From positions 61,011-125,010 of the forward strand of contig PERL01000010.1 of assembly GCA_002928735.1 (NCBI GenBank): a stretch of DNA of 64,000 bases, read 5' to 3'. This DNA is from Hyphomicrobium sp. Its GTDB lineage: Bacteria > Pseudomonadota > Alphaproteobacteria > Rhizobiales > Hyphomicrobiaceae. A program made the translations under genes and the position numbers. The notes beneath the pieces were generated by a model. The model was not told the origin of the DNA, made no database searches, and saw only the letters and a program-made list of their open reading frames with translations. Of the stretch, positions 9,586 through 19,580 are shown one piece after another (within the stretch, counting starts at the first letter, position 1; each line of letters starts with the position of its first letter).

Positions 9586-9814
9586 TCGGCCATTCAGAGG
9601 CGAGATTTTGTGAACGTTACGGATCCGCATCCACACAGCCGGATGTTGAACCTCAATCCGGACCCTTACACATGATCTGTCGGCGCGTTTATGATCCGGC
9701 CTTATGGCCACATGACGAAGGACTGTCCACCGACGTCATGGGTCGCTGTTGGCCCGGAGCCGAAGTGTTAAGAAGCATGCTGTTGCTCGTGAAGCAGCCA
9801 CTCATGGAGGCTGC

Positions 9815-11590
9815 TCAACCTAACTCCCGCTCCTTCGGCACCGTGAACCCGCCCTCCGCCACCATGCGCGCAAAGAGCCCGTTCCCCTCAGCCAACTCCA
9901 CGAACCGCCCGGTCTCCACGATCCGCCCCTTGTCGAGAACGTAGATACGGTCGGCGTTCGCCACCGTCGAAAGCCGGTGCGCGATGACAAACGTCGTGCG
10001 ATTCTCCCGCAACCGGTCGAGCGCGCGCTTGATCTTGGCTTCCGTCTCCGCGTCGAGCGCGCTCGTCGCCTCGTCCAAAATCAGGATCGGCGAGTCTTTC
10101 ACAATCGCCCGCGCCACCGCCAGCCGTTGCCGCTCTCCGCCCGAAAGTGACGCTCCGCGCTCGCCGATCACGTAGGCATACCCACCCGGCTTGGCCAAAA
10201 TAAACTCGTGCGCCTCAGCCAACCGGCACGCGCGTTCAACATCGGCGTCGCTCGCATCCGGCCGTCCAATCCGCACATTCTCAGCAATTGACCGGTTGAA
10301 CAGACCCGCATCCTGAAACACGACCGCAATCGAGCGCCGCAGTGAATTCAGCGTCACATCCGCGATATCTTGCCCATCGACCAGAACGCGCCCCGCTTCC
10401 GGTGCCCGCAGCCTCTGCAGCAGCGACAGCGTCGTCGTCTTGCCCGATCCCGTCGGCCCGACGAGCGCCACGGTCTCGCCCGGCGCTGCGTGCAGCGTAA
10501 TCTCGAATACGCCCTGCGCGCTGTTGGCGAATTGGAACGTCACGTCCTCGTAGCGGACATCGCCCTGCACCAGCGGCAGATCCTTGGCTCCCGGCTTCTC
10601 CGCAATTGCGTCCGGCTCATCCACGAGCGCGAAAAAGGTCCGCAGCGTCGGCGCCTGCCGGTTGAGGCTCATCACGAACCCGGAAATCTGATCGAGCTTG
10701 CCGATCATCAACCCCGCGAACCCGACGAAACTCACGATCTCGCCGACCGTCAATTCGCCCCGTCCCGCCAACACCGCGCCGATTGAAAACACCGCCACCA
10801 TGGTGATCGTCGCCGCCGCCCGCTGCAGCACGGTCAGGATGCCCCACCAGGTCAGAACGGGATACTGCGCGTTGAGCAGGTTGCCCATCAGCCCGCGCAT
10901 GGCTTCCGCCTCCGCTGCCAGCCGCGTGTAGCTCTGCACCACCGTCACGTTGCCGATCACATCGCCGACGCGCCCCGACACCTGCGAATGATACTGCTCC
11001 ACCGCCGCCTGACCGGCTTGCGTTTTGCGCATCACGAGCAAATTCATGAAAACGTAGGAAACCGCCAGCGTCGCCAGGATAAGCGCCATCCGCCAGTCCA
11101 TCGAAATCGCCGTCGGTACCAGAAGCAGAATGCTCGTGATCGCCGTCAGCTGTTCGCGCATCGCGCTGAGCCACAGCCAGAACATGCTGTCTGCCCCGGA
11201 ATTGATGGCCCGCACCACCGCCCCCGACCCGCGATCCGCGTGATAGCTAAGTGGCAGGGTAATAGCTCGCTCGAACGCATCGGCCATCACGGCCAGCCGC
11301 CGCCGGTGCGCCAGCCGGTCCGCGATCACAGCGACGACCACACTCGCCCCAATGCCGAACAACCCGAGCGCCGCCCATAGGCCAATCAGCGGAAACGCGC
11401 CCGAGCCCGTCGACAGCGCGTCCACCACGCGACCGAACAAGATCGGCTCGGCGAGCTGAATGACGCCGATCACGACGCTCGCCGACGCCAGCGCAATGGC
11501 CAGCCCGCGTTCGCTGGCTAGGTTGCCGAGTACGCGCGTGTAAATCTGGGTCAGCGTCAGAACGGGCGGCGCGGTCTTCTGCATCGGCAA
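9815..11590 (-). CDS. ndvA: Cyclic beta-1,2-glucan exporter, ABC permease-ATPase
   Basis: A 591-aa half-transporter with a fused six-helix membrane domain (about 20-310) and an ATPase domain. Walker A GPTGSGKT is at 378-385, the signature LSGGE at 482-486, Walker B ILILDE at 502-507, and the H-loop is in FVIAHRLST. The N-terminus (IYTRVLGNLASERGL, then QLAEPILFGRVVDALS) closely follows NdvA/ChvA, which export cyclic beta-1,2-glucan to the periplasm for osmoadaptation. The synthase NdvB is not in the window. The methyltransferase-like gene ends 13 bp upstream on the same strand. Family is certain; substrate is by family. Confidence 0.92.
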   Translation of the reverse strand: MPMQKTAPPVLTLTQIYTRVLGNLASERGLAIALASASVVIGVIQLAEPILFGRVVDALSTGSGAFPLIGLWAALGLFGIGASVVVAVIADRLAHRRRLAVMADAFERAITLPLSYHADRGSGAVVRAINSGADSMFWLWLSAMREQLTAITSILLLVPTAISMDWRMALILATLAVSYVFMNLLVMRKTQAGQAAVEQYHSQVSGRVGDVIGNVTVVQSYTRLAAEAEAMRGLMGNLLNAQYPVLTWWGILTVLQRAAATITMVAVFSIGAVLAGRGELTVGEIVSFVGFAGLMIGKLDQISGFVMSLNRQAPTLRTFFALVDEPDAIAEKPGAKDLPLVQGDVRYEDVTFQFANSAQGVFEITLHAAPGETVALVGPTGSGKTTTLSLLQRLRAPEAGRVLVDGQDIADVTLNSLRRSIAVVFQDAGLFNRSIAENVRIGRPDASDADVERACRLAEAHEFILAKPGGYAYVIGERGASLSGGERQRLAVARAIVKDSPILILDEATSALDAETEAKIKRALDRLRENRTTFVIAHRLSTVANADRIYVLDKGRIVETGRFVELAEGNGLFARMVAEGGFTVPKERELG

Positions 11591-11603
11591 CTGTCCGGAG
11601 AGA

Positions 11604-12437
11604 TTAGGTCGGTACGCCGACGAGGTCGGTTTGGCTGATTTCGAGCGTCACGCGCGGCCGGGCGAGCCACGCATCGATCATGACGTCATGGCCTTTGGCG
11701 ACGATCCGCTGCGCCTCGGCCAGTTCTTTCTGCACCGCGCGAATGAGCGGCGCTTCCGCCGCGCGCAAGTGCATATGGCTCGGTCCCTCGATGACGGAAT
11801 ACTCCGACAGCCGCAGCTGTTCGCTCAGTTCATTCGCCGCCTGCGGCCCCATCGCCTCGCCATGCCCGCTGTCGCGCATGAAGCGGCGATGCAGGGCCGC
11901 GGTGAAGGCCCCATCGGCGGCATGATGTGGCATCAGTTTGAGCCGCCCATCATAGATCAGACGCGCATGCATGACGGATCGCCGGTCCGCGAGCACCGCC
12001 ACCAGCATCCGGATGACAGCCGCCGGATAGCGCATCAAATCGTCGTCGATCACCACCAGAGACGGCGGCGGCTCGGCGAGCTTGCCCCCCGCCGCCACCA
12101 CGTCATGCAGTTTGAACCGCACGGCGATCTTCTGCCCCTGCCGTTCGATGAAAAGACCATCCTCCGTCGCCCGCGCTGCTGGAGCCCACCGCGTCAGATG
12201 ATCCCGCGCCAGCGCCTCTTCCGCCGCATCACGCGCATAAAGTGTCCACGCTTGATCCGGAGCCAGCAGCGGCGCCAGAGCCCGCAGCGTTGCCCCCGTC
12301 CCCGCGTGCAGATCAAGCACATCAATCGATGTCCGCCCCTCGAACCACCCCGACACCGCATCCGAAACATCAGAATTCTTCGACCGCTTGTCGGCGGCCT
12401 CTTTCAGAAGTTGCAGGTCTGTCGTGCGAAAAAGCAT
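11604..12437 (-). CDS. SAM-dependent methyltransferase-like protein
   Basis: A 277-aa protein with a class I methyltransferase motif I (VLDLHAGTGATLRAL) near residue 40 and an acidic segment VVIDDDLM further on. The C-terminal half shows no recognised domain. ATG at 12437 has GGTGAGG just upstream and begins 5 nt after the HAD gene stop; an earlier TTG at 12449 would overlap it. The layout suggests co-translation with the HAD phosphatase. The substrate is unknown, and methyltransferase activity rests on motif I alone. Confidence 0.65.
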   Translation of the reverse strand: MLFRTTDLQLLKEAADKRSKNSDVSDAVSGWFEGRTSIDVLDLHAGTGATLRALAPLLAPDQAWTLYARDAAEEALARDHLTRWAPAARATEDGLFIERQGQKIAVRFKLHDVVAAGGKLAEPPPSLVVIDDDLMRYPAAVIRMLVAVLADRRSVMHARLIYDGRLKLMPHHAADGAFTAALHRRFMRDSGHGEAMGPQAANELSEQLRLSEYSVIEGPSHMHLRAAEAPLIRAVQKELAEAQRIVAKGHDVMIDAWLARPRVTLEISQTDLVGVPT

Positions 12438-12442
12438 GTCCC

Positions 12443-13318
12443 TCACCAATCGAGCAACGCGGTGGCCGCAACCGCCGGCGGCGATCCCGGCCCCAACGCC
12501 TGCGCAAGTTTATCCAGATCGACCGCCGCCCCCGTCATCGTCTCGGCGCGATGAATCCCCGACGTGACGAAGAACGCATCGACACCGGCCAATTCCGCCG
12601 CCTTCAAATCCGTCCGGATCGCATCGCCGATGGCGAGAATACGCGATTTCGGCACCGCTTTACCCCGGATCGCTTCTGCCCGCGCCAGCGCCGTCGCATA
12701 AGCCGACGGATGCGGCTTGCCCGCCCAATAGACATCGCCGCCGAGCGCCGCATACGCCTCGCCAAGCGCCCCCGCACACACGTAATGCCGACCCCCGACA
12801 TCGACGACGAGATCCGGATTGGCGCACACAAACGGCAATCCCAGATCGCGCCCCTGCTCCAGCACACCGGCATAGTCCGCGACCGTCTCCGTCACATCGT
12901 CGTTGAGTCCCGTGCAAACGATCGCCTCGGCCTCGCCCATAGCCACCATCCGCGCCGGCAGCTTGTCCATGAACGCCGCATCGCGATCCCGCGGCCCGAT
13001 CACATACACCGAGCGGTACGCCCTCGCCGCCACGTGCTCCAATGCGATCGCCCCCGACGACACGATGGCATCATAGCTCTCAACGCCGACACCCTTATCC
13101 GCGAGCATCTCCGCCACGCGCTGCGCCGGAACCGGCGCATTCGACACCAGCACCACCGTCCCGCCATTGCGCCGGAACGCCGTCAGCGCCCGCATCGCGC
13201 CGGGATAAGCGCGAAACCCGTCATGGATCACGCCCCAAACATCGCAGAACAGCACGTCATAGCGCGCGAGCAAGTCACGCGCGGCGGTCAGGATCGGCGG
13301 CGGGGAGGGGGATCGCAT
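12443..13318 (-). CDS. HAD-superfamily hydrolase, NagD-like (TIGR01459 type)
   Basis: A 291-aa HAD phosphatase. Motif I is FCDVWGVIHDG, with nucleophile Asp and a Trp-Gly that marks the TIGR01459 subgroup; motif II is VSNAP, the Lys motif is WAGKPHP, and motif III/IV is AIGDAIRTD. The cap is of the C2 NagD type. ATG at 13318 is preferred to the upstream TTG at 13363, because it gives a start close to motif I as in relatives. It probably dephosphorylates a small sugar- or nucleotide-phosphate; the true substrate is unknown. Confidence 0.88.
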   Translation of the reverse strand: MRSPSPPPILTAARDLLARYDVLFCDVWGVIHDGFRAYPGAMRALTAFRRNGGTVVLVSNAPVPAQRVAEMLADKGVGVESYDAIVSSGAIALEHVAARAYRSVYVIGPRDRDAAFMDKLPARMVAMGEAEAIVCTGLNDDVTETVADYAGVLEQGRDLGLPFVCANPDLVVDVGGRHYVCAGALGEAYAALGGDVYWAGKPHPSAYATALARAEAIRGKAVPKSRILAIGDAIRTDLKAAELAGVDAFFVTSGIHRAETMTGAAVDLDKLAQALGPGSPPAVAATALLDW

Positions 13319-13577
13319 CGAAGAAGGGAGGTCCCAACAGAGGGCGGCAATGGGTCCGGTCAAACCCGGCCACAGGAGTAGTCCCTACCGGCTTCTCCGC
13401 TCTCAAACAAGCCGCCAGCGAGCCGCGTCCCGTGCCACAACCATCTGATTTGCCGTCATTTCCAATTCTTAATCCGGACCTTGGCAGTCACCCCTTGAAA
13501 CTGCCAGCCGTTGCATTATGTCGCTGCCAAAAATCCGGCCATTATGGCCGGCCGCCAACATAACGAGGGAGGACGCC

Positions 13578-14564
13578 ATGGGCACGCTCATTGAAGCCCA
13601 CCAATTGCGAAAAACCTTCGGTGAGATCACCGCGGTCGACGGCATCAGCCTCACCGTCCAACGGGGCGAAGTCCTAGGCTTCCTCGGCCCCAACGGCGCT
13701 GGCAAGTCGACCACCATGAAGATGATCACGGGGTTCCTCGAGCCCGATAGCGGTCGCGCTACGATATGCGGTCACGACGTCCAGGAAACACCCAAGCTGG
13801 CAAAATCGAAACTCGGCTACGTCCCCGAAGGCGCGCCCTCCTATTCTGAAATGACGACGCGCGCCTTCCTCGGCTTCATCGCCGAAATCCGAGGCTACCG
13901 CGGGGCCGAAATCAAGCAGCGCATTGCCTCGGCCGTCGAAAAGACCGGCCTTGAGCCCGTCCTCGACCAGACCATCGAAACGCTGTCCAAAGGATATAAG
14001 CGCCGGGTCGGTGTCGCTCAGGCCATCCTCCACGACCCCCCCGTCCTCGTCATGGACGAACCGACCGACGGCCTCGATCCTAACCAGAAACATCACGTCC
14101 GCGAACTCATCAAAGCGATGGCCGCCGAAAAGGCCATCATCATTTCCACGCATATCCTCGAAGAAGTCGAAGCCGTCTGCTCCCGCGCCGTCGTGATCAA
14201 TCGCGGCACCATCGTCGCCGACGGCACCGCCGAAGACTTGCTCCATCGCATCCGCCACCACGGCGCCGTTTCAATCCGCGTTCCCACCGAACGCTCCGAC
14301 GCCGCCATTCGCTTGTTGAAGGATGCCAAGGTCGTGGCCGGGGTCGAAACTCTGGGCAAAGCCAACGGCCACATCCACATCCGCGCCCTGCCCCGCGACG
14401 GCGGCCTGGAAGCTGCCGAAGTCGCAGCCCTCCTGCGCGCTCAGCAAATTCCCATCGACGAACTCTATGTCGAGCGCGGCCGCCTCGACGATGTCTTCCG
14501 CCAGATCACCACTTCAGACGACCAGAAGCGCAAGACCAACGGGGAGGGCGCCGGCAATGCGTGA
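13578..14564 (+). CDS. ABC transporter ATP-binding protein (GldA-like)
   Basis: A 328-aa ATPase with Walker A GPNGAGKST, signature LSKGYKRRVG and Walker B VLVMDEPTDGLDP, plus a C-terminal extension typical of ABC-2 drug/gliding-type ATPases. A strong ribosome site, GAGGGAGGA at 13565-13573, selects ATG 13578; the 20 upstream codons are not used. It is the first of four genes, with an 8-bp overlap into the permease gene. Together they match the GldA/GldF/GldG arrangement, which outside Bacteroidetes is widespread and of unknown substrate. Confidence 0.93.
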   Translation: MGTLIEAHQLRKTFGEITAVDGISLTVQRGEVLGFLGPNGAGKSTTMKMITGFLEPDSGRATICGHDVQETPKLAKSKLGYVPEGAPSYSEMTTRAFLGFIAEIRGYRGAEIKQRIASAVEKTGLEPVLDQTIETLSKGYKRRVGVAQAILHDPPVLVMDEPTDGLDPNQKHHVRELIKAMAAEKAIIISTHILEEVEAVCSRAVVINRGTIVADGTAEDLLHRIRHHGAVSIRVPTERSDAAIRLLKDAKVVAGVETLGKANGHIHIRALPRDGGLEAAEVAALLRAQQIPIDELYVERGRLDDVFRQITTSDDQKRKTNGEGAGNA

Positions 14565-15303
14565 GACCTTCGACAACGCGTGGATTATCGCCAAGCGCGA
14601 GTTCCGCGCCTATTTTGCGACACCGCTCGCCATCGTGTTCCTCACGATCTTTGTTGCGCTCACCGGCGCCTTCGCCTTCTACATCGGCGGCTTCTTCGAT
14701 CGCGGACAAGCCGACCTCGCGCCCTTCTTCGCCTACCACCCCTGGCTCTACTTGCTCCTTGTCCCCGCCGTCGCCATGCGTCTGTGGGCCGAAGAGCGCA
14801 AATCCGGGACCATCGAACTCTTGATGACGCTTCCCGTCTCGCCGATGGAAGCGATCCTCGGCAAATTTTTCGCCGCCTGGGCCTTCATCGGTCTGGCACT
14901 GGTACTAACCTTTCCGATGTGGATCACGGTCAACGCACTGGGCGATCCCGACAACGGCGTCATCCTGACCAGCTATCTTGGCTCCTTCCTGATGGCCGGT
15001 GCATTTCTGGCCATTGGCTCCTTCGTTTCTGCCATGACCAAGAACCAGGTCATCGCCTTCATCATCGCCGCAACCATCGCTTTCCTCTTTACCATGAGCG
15101 GCTTCGAGATGGTGCAGAACGCCGTCAAGGCGTGGCTGCCGGAAGTGGTCACGCAAGCCATTTCGTCGATGAGTGTCCTGTCTCACTTCGAGCGCATCAC
15201 GCGAGGCGTTCTCGAAGCTCCAACGCTGGTCTATTTCCTCTCGATGATCACGTTTTTCCTGTTCGCGACCGGTATCGCCGTCGATCAGAAAAAAGCCGAA
15301 TAA
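14557..15303 (+). CDS. ABC-2 type permease (GldF-like)
   Basis: A 248-aa inner-membrane protein with about six hydrophobic helices. The conserved ABC-2 segment RLWAEERKSGTIELLMTLPVS is between the second and third helices. The start at 14557 overlaps the ATPase stop by 8 bp; the longer open frame upstream is a shadow of the ATPase gene. It pairs with the upstream ATPase as the membrane half of the transporter. The substrate is unknown. Confidence 0.92.
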   Translation: MRETFDNAWIIAKREFRAYFATPLAIVFLTIFVALTGAFAFYIGGFFDRGQADLAPFFAYHPWLYLLLVPAVAMRLWAEERKSGTIELLMTLPVSPMEAILGKFFAAWAFIGLALVLTFPMWITVNALGDPDNGVILTSYLGSFLMAGAFLAIGSFVSAMTKNQVIAFIIAATIAFLFTMSGFEMVQNAVKAWLPEVVTQAISSMSVLSHFERITRGVLEAPTLVYFLSMITFFLFATGIAVDQKKAE

Positions 15304-15312
15304 GGGTGCGTC

Positions 15313-17310
15313 ATGACAAACGCAGCAAACACCAACTCTGAAGCGCAAAAGCCTCGCGAAGGCTTCTGGACCGACCCCGCCGCCTATCTCGGCGGCATGA
15401 GCCGGCGCCGTATGGCGTGGACCGGTTTGGGGCTGGGTGCGGTCATTCTTCTGTCGGTCAATCTCATCTCTGCGCTGGCGTTCAAGAACGTGAAGAGCGA
15501 TCTCACCGAAGACCGCCTGTTCACAATCTCGGACGGTACCCGCGAAATTCTGCGCAGCATCGATGAGCCCATCACGGCGCGGCTCTATTTCTCCCGCCGC
15601 CTCGCCGAACTCGCCCCCGAGCAGTCGCGCTATTTCCAGCGCGTCAAGGCGCTCTTCGAGCAGTACCGCGATCTCTCCGGCGGTAAACTGCAACTCGCCG
15701 TTCTGGATCCCGAGCCCTTCTCCGATGCCGAAGACCGCGCCGTCGCGGCCGGTCTGCGCGGCGTGCGTCTCAACACCGAGGGCGAGGTTGGCTACTTTGG
15801 CCTTGTGGCAACCAACTCGACCGATGCCACCGAAGTCGTTCCCTTCTTCGCCCCTGACCGCGAGACGTTCCTTGAATACGACGTGACGAAGCTTATCTAC
15901 AATCTGGCTAATCCTAAGAAGCGCGTTGTCGGCCTCATGTCTGGTTTGCCCCTCGACGGCGGCGAAACCGAAACGCCCATGGGCAAGCGGCCGCAGAAGC
16001 CGTGGATGATCATGAGCCAGATCCGCGAACTCTTCGAAGTTCGCGACGTGGCCCAGACCGTGTCCGCGATCCCGTCCGGGATCGATGTGCTGATGGTCGT
16101 GCAACCCACAGGCCTGACCGAAGAGGCAGCCTTTGCCATCGACCAATACGCTTTGAAGGGCGGCAAGGTCCTCGTGTTCATCGATCCCGTCACCGAGACC
16201 AATCAGTTGGCGATGCTAAAAGCCCCGGGCGAAGGCCGCAGGCGGCTTGCCAAGGTGCTCGAAAACTGGGGCGTGAAATTCGATAGCACGAAGGTCGCAG
16301 CCGACATCCGCCACGCCCGGCGAGTGCAGTTCGGTCGTGAGCAGGATTCGGTGACCGAATTCGTCGCCTGGCTCGGCCTCGACCAGCGCAACATCAACAA
16401 GGATGATGTCCTGGCTGCCGGCATCGAAGTCTTGAATGTCGCCTCGTCCGGCTTCCTGGAAAAAGCAGACGGCACCACCACCAACGTTCAGCCATTCCTC
16501 AAGACGAGCGCAGATGCAGCCGTCATCGGCGCGGAAAAGATGGGCATGGGCGCCGATCCGTTGGGTCTCTTGCGCGCCTACACCCCCGGTGGCAAAGAGT
16601 TGACGCTCGCCGCCCGCCTCTCCGGCGAAGCCAAGACCGCCTTCCCGAACGGAAAGCCCGCCGCTGAGCCCGAAAAGAAGGAGGGCGACAGCGCGGACGC
16701 CGCCAAGGCCGCCGAAGCAAAAACGGACACCAAGCCCGGGCCGGATCTTGTAAAGTCCGGCACCGTCAATGCCATCGTCGTCGCTGACGCCGACATGCTC
16801 GCTGACCAGTTCTGGGTCAGCCGCCAGGAGATGTTCGGCCAGGAAGCCGTGATGCCGACCGCCCACAACGCCGCTTTCGTTCTGAGTGCGCTCGAAAATC
16901 TCTCCGGCAGCAACGCGCTCATCGCGCTGCGTGGCCGCGGCGTCAACGAGCGGCCGTTCACCTGGGTTGAAGAACTGCGTCGCTCAGCCGAACGCCAGTT
17001 CCGCGAAAAAGAGCAGGCTCTCGAAGCGCGCCTGAAGTCGGCACAGGATGAACTGACCAAGCTGCAGTCCTCCGGCGCCTCGGGCATCGTGATGTCCCAG
17101 AAAGAACGGGACGCGATGGAACAGTTCAGAAATGTCATGCTCGAGACCCGCCGCGAACTGCGCGAAGTCAAGCGCGCGCTTCGCAGCGACATCGATCGCC
17201 TCGACGGCTGGCTGAAGTTTGCCAACATCGCACTCGTGCCGCTGATGATCGCATTCGGCGGCCTTGGCTACACCGTTCTACGCGGTGCCGGTCGCCGCAA
17301 AGGCAGATGA
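15313..17310 (+). CDS. GldG-family ABC auxiliary protein
   Basis: A 665-aa protein of the ABC_transp_aux (GldG, PF09822) family. It has an N-terminal membrane helix (about 34-56), a large periplasmic domain starting with FKNVKSDLTEDRLFTISDGT, a Lys/Ala/Glu-rich linker (about 445-475), a coiled-coil segment (about 555-635) and a C-terminal membrane helix (LVPLMIAFGGLGYTVL). It begins 9 nt after the permease. It probably forms the extracytoplasmic part of the transporter. The substrate is unknown. Confidence 0.9.
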   Translation: MTNAANTNSEAQKPREGFWTDPAAYLGGMSRRRMAWTGLGLGAVILLSVNLISALAFKNVKSDLTEDRLFTISDGTREILRSIDEPITARLYFSRRLAELAPEQSRYFQRVKALFEQYRDLSGGKLQLAVLDPEPFSDAEDRAVAAGLRGVRLNTEGEVGYFGLVATNSTDATEVVPFFAPDRETFLEYDVTKLIYNLANPKKRVVGLMSGLPLDGGETETPMGKRPQKPWMIMSQIRELFEVRDVAQTVSAIPSGIDVLMVVQPTGLTEEAAFAIDQYALKGGKVLVFIDPVTETNQLAMLKAPGEGRRRLAKVLENWGVKFDSTKVAADIRHARRVQFGREQDSVTEFVAWLGLDQRNINKDDVLAAGIEVLNVASSGFLEKADGTTTNVQPFLKTSADAAVIGAEKMGMGADPLGLLRAYTPGGKELTLAARLSGEAKTAFPNGKPAAEPEKKEGDSADAAKAAEAKTDTKPGPDLVKSGTVNAIVVADADMLADQFWVSRQEMFGQEAVMPTAHNAAFVLSALENLSGSNALIALRGRGVNERPFTWVEELRRSAERQFREKEQALEARLKSAQDELTKLQSSGASGIVMSQKERDAMEQFRNVMLETRRELREVKRALRSDIDRLDGWLKFANIALVPLMIAFGGLGYTVLRGAGRRKGR

Positions 17311-17336
17311 AACAGCGGATCAGGGAGGATCGACGC

Positions 17337-18362
17337 ATGAAGCCGAAACAGTTCGCAACACTCGCCGCCGCCGCCGCCGGTTCGCTGCTGCTCGCCATCG
17401 TAACGTATCTTGCCGCGGTGCCGTGGACGCCCGACGACAAGGCGTCCCGCGAAGCCATGCTACCGGGTCTCGCCGTCCGAGGCGGTGATCTAGCCGCCAT
17501 CGAAATCGCCCGCGAGAAGGAGACGGTCCGTATCGCCAACAAGGAAGGAAAGTGGGTCTATGAGTCCGGCGAAGGCTATCCCGTCGACGAAGCCAAGGCC
17601 CGCGAGTTGGTCGTCGCATTGACAGAAGCCCGCCTCGTCGAGCGCAAGACGGCCCTCAAGGATCGCCACGACCTCCTAGGCCTCGGCGACCACACAGCGC
17701 CCGGCAGCAACGCCCGGCTCCTCCGCTTGCTCGATGCACAAGGAAACGTATTAGGCGAAGTCGTCCTCGGACGGCCAGCCTATGACATGATGGAAGCTGC
17801 CAAGGGCGGCACCTACGTGCGCCGCCCCGGCGATGATCAAACCTGGCTTGCCGACCGCCCGCTCCAAGTCAGCCTCTCAATCCGCGACTGGGTCAAAACC
17901 CGCCTCATTGACCGCGACGTGAAATCGATCACGTCCCTTCGCATCGAACGCGAAGGCGAAGCGCCTATCGACATCAAGCGCTCCGCCGACGGTAACCAGC
18001 ACGAACTCGTTGCCATGCCCGCCGGCAAGAAGCTGAAGTACGTGAGCGCTATCGACGACATCGCTGAAGCCGTCAGCCTCGTCGAGTTCCGTCAGGTCCG
18101 TAAGGCAGGCCAAGCCGACAGCCTTCCCTTGAAGGGCCGCGCGACCTTCGAAACCGACAACGGCTTCAAGCCCACGATCGAATTCCGCGGCGACGACAGC
18201 AAGGTCTGGATCCGTCTCACAGCCACCGGCACGGGCGCCGGCAAGGCCGACGCCGACGATCTCACCGCCCGCTCAGCTGGGTGGGAATTCGAAGTGCCCC
18301 AAACCGAGCTGAACGCCATCCTCGTCAAACTGGCCGATCTCGTCGAGGACGCCCCCGCATGA
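17337..18362 (+). CDS. DUF4340 domain protein
   Basis: A 341-aa protein with one N-terminal membrane anchor (about 7-30) and repeated beta-rich periplasmic units typical of DUF4340. GGGAGG at 17323-17328 selects ATG 17337 over the start at 17307, which overlaps GldG. The pattern IEIAREKETVRIANKEGKWVY with a following LVVALTEARLVE is the family hallmark. DUF4340 genes usually sit behind GldG-type ABC genes, as here, so it is likely the last subunit of the same complex. Its molecular role is unknown. Confidence 0.88.
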   Translation: MKPKQFATLAAAAAGSLLLAIVTYLAAVPWTPDDKASREAMLPGLAVRGGDLAAIEIAREKETVRIANKEGKWVYESGEGYPVDEAKARELVVALTEARLVERKTALKDRHDLLGLGDHTAPGSNARLLRLLDAQGNVLGEVVLGRPAYDMMEAAKGGTYVRRPGDDQTWLADRPLQVSLSIRDWVKTRLIDRDVKSITSLRIEREGEAPIDIKRSADGNQHELVAMPAGKKLKYVSAIDDIAEAVSLVEFRQVRKAGQADSLPLKGRATFETDNGFKPTIEFRGDDSKVWIRLTATGTGAGKADADDLTARSAGWEFEVPQTELNAILVKLADLVEDAPA

Positions 18363-18399
18363 CGCTCAGCGGCGCGAACTGCAGCTATCTCCTGCCGGT

Positions 18400-18984
18400 C
18401 TAGGCGCCGGTGGGAGATAGCAGCGTTTGCACCCGCATCGGCATCCCCTGCAGCCTCATCGCGTGCCTGAGCGCATCCAGAAAGTCGGCGCGCTCGACGG
18501 GCGACAGATCCCGGCCGACCTCCACCGCGCGCCCGCGCTGGAGCAGCCGGATCCGCCGCAGCCCATAATCCGGGTCCCGCTCGCACTCAATCTCGATGGA
18601 ACCCTGTGGCAGCGCCGTCCTGGATACGAGCATATCCCGGCGAAATCGCGTCACCACGACCTCGCCGTTCTCGATGTCGATCTGTTCACACCGCCGCAGC
18701 CCGCCTTGAAAGACGAACAGCAGCGCCAGCAGCGCCGCCGTGGTGAGAAACAGCACCGCCGCGATAATCCACAAACCGAGCGCGATGTAGATCGCGTGAA
18801 ATAGACTCGATATCCCCAAGATCCCCGTGCAAAGCCACCGATGGGCTTGCCGGTCGAGGCTTTGCCCCGGCGTGATGACGGCATGGAAGCCGGTATCGCG
18901 CGCCAAATCGTCGTCAAAGCTCTGAACAGAGCGCGTCTGTATTGCAGTCACGTTCAACGTCCCAGTCAAACGGCGCCGGCTCAA
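18400..18984 (-). CDS. DUF2244 integral membrane protein
   Basis: A 194-aa protein with two adjacent membrane helices (about 52-90) followed by a soluble beta-rich domain containing EIECERDPDYGLRRIRL, the layout of the DUF2244 family common in Alphaproteobacteria. The family often neighbours cytochrome oxidase or DNA-repair genes, but neither is next to it here. It converges with the ABC operon, with 37 bp between the stops. Function is unknown. Confidence 0.85.
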   Translation of the reverse strand: MSRRRLTGTLNVTAIQTRSVQSFDDDLARDTGFHAVITPGQSLDRQAHRWLCTGILGISSLFHAIYIALGLWIIAAVLFLTTAALLALLFVFQGGLRRCEQIDIENGEVVVTRFRRDMLVSRTALPQGSIEIECERDPDYGLRRIRLLQRGRAVEVGRDLSPVERADFLDALRHAMRLQGMPMRVQTLLSPTGA

Positions 18985-19107
18985 AGCCGTGGCGCACCGA
19001 TGTTATGTCCCCCGCAGCCATTCCATGTCGGAGCACTGCGCGACGCCACCGCCCGGGCATGGGCCCGAACGCGGTACATCAATGATTGTTGGAAAGTTCG
19101 ATCTCGC

Positions 19108-19515
19108 TCAGGCCGTAGCCGGCGGTCCCCGTGACCCCAGCACCGGACCGGCGCGCCGCACCGGTTCGCGCGGCACGACGACAGCAAATGCGATCGGGAG
19201 GAACAGCGCGTCGGTGGGGCTGGCCGCCACGTCGGGATGGGTCAGTTGGGGCAGCGGCGTCAGCCCGGCAAATCCGCAATCTCCATCCGCTCCAGGCGCA
19301 CCATGGCCATCGGGCGGCGGATCACTGTCGCTGACCGAGATCGTCTTCAAACCCTGCGCGGTGCAGATCACCAGTTTCAGCGGCTTGTTCGACCCGGTGG
19401 CGATACTGGGCATATATCCCGGCGCCACGAGCGACCGGAGCGCAAAGCAGGCCACAAGCATCAGGCAGAGCCAATGCTGCAGTCCCCACGGGCGCGCATG
19501 AAAACGATCGTTCAT
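19108..19515 (-). CDS. DUF2946-like exported protein
   Basis: Protein of about 135 aa with an N-terminal hydrophobic segment (LQHWLCLMLVACFALRSLV), the motif GYMPS, then LVICTAQG and a CGFAGL segment, matching the DUF2946 pattern. The family is often found near copper-handling or TonB-receptor genes; none is adjacent here. ATG at 19515 puts the hydrophobic segment near the N-terminus; the start at 19587 is possible. It is divergent from the superoxide dismutase gene. Function is unknown. Confidence 0.7.
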   Translation of the reverse strand: MNDRFHARPWGLQHWLCLMLVACFALRSLVAPGYMPSIATGSNKPLKLVICTAQGLKTISVSDSDPPPDGHGAPGADGDCGFAGLTPLPQLTHPDVAASPTDALFLPIAFAVVVPREPVRRAGPVLGSRGPPATA

Positions 19516-19580
19516 GACCCTGAAGGCTAAAGGCGACCGGCTAACGGTGACAATGGGGCCGAAGAGCGCGGGGCCCCATC

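Noticed and set aside
9672..9944. 90-codon + strand open frame
   Set aside because: Half of it is antisense to ndvA, and there is no ribosome site or motif.
12242..13381. 379-codon + strand open frame
   Set aside because: It is antisense to the HAD phosphatase and has Arg-rich shadow composition.
14905..16146. 413-codon minus-strand open frame
   Set aside because: It is antisense to the ABC permease and GldG genes, which are well supported, and it shows no domain or ribosome site.
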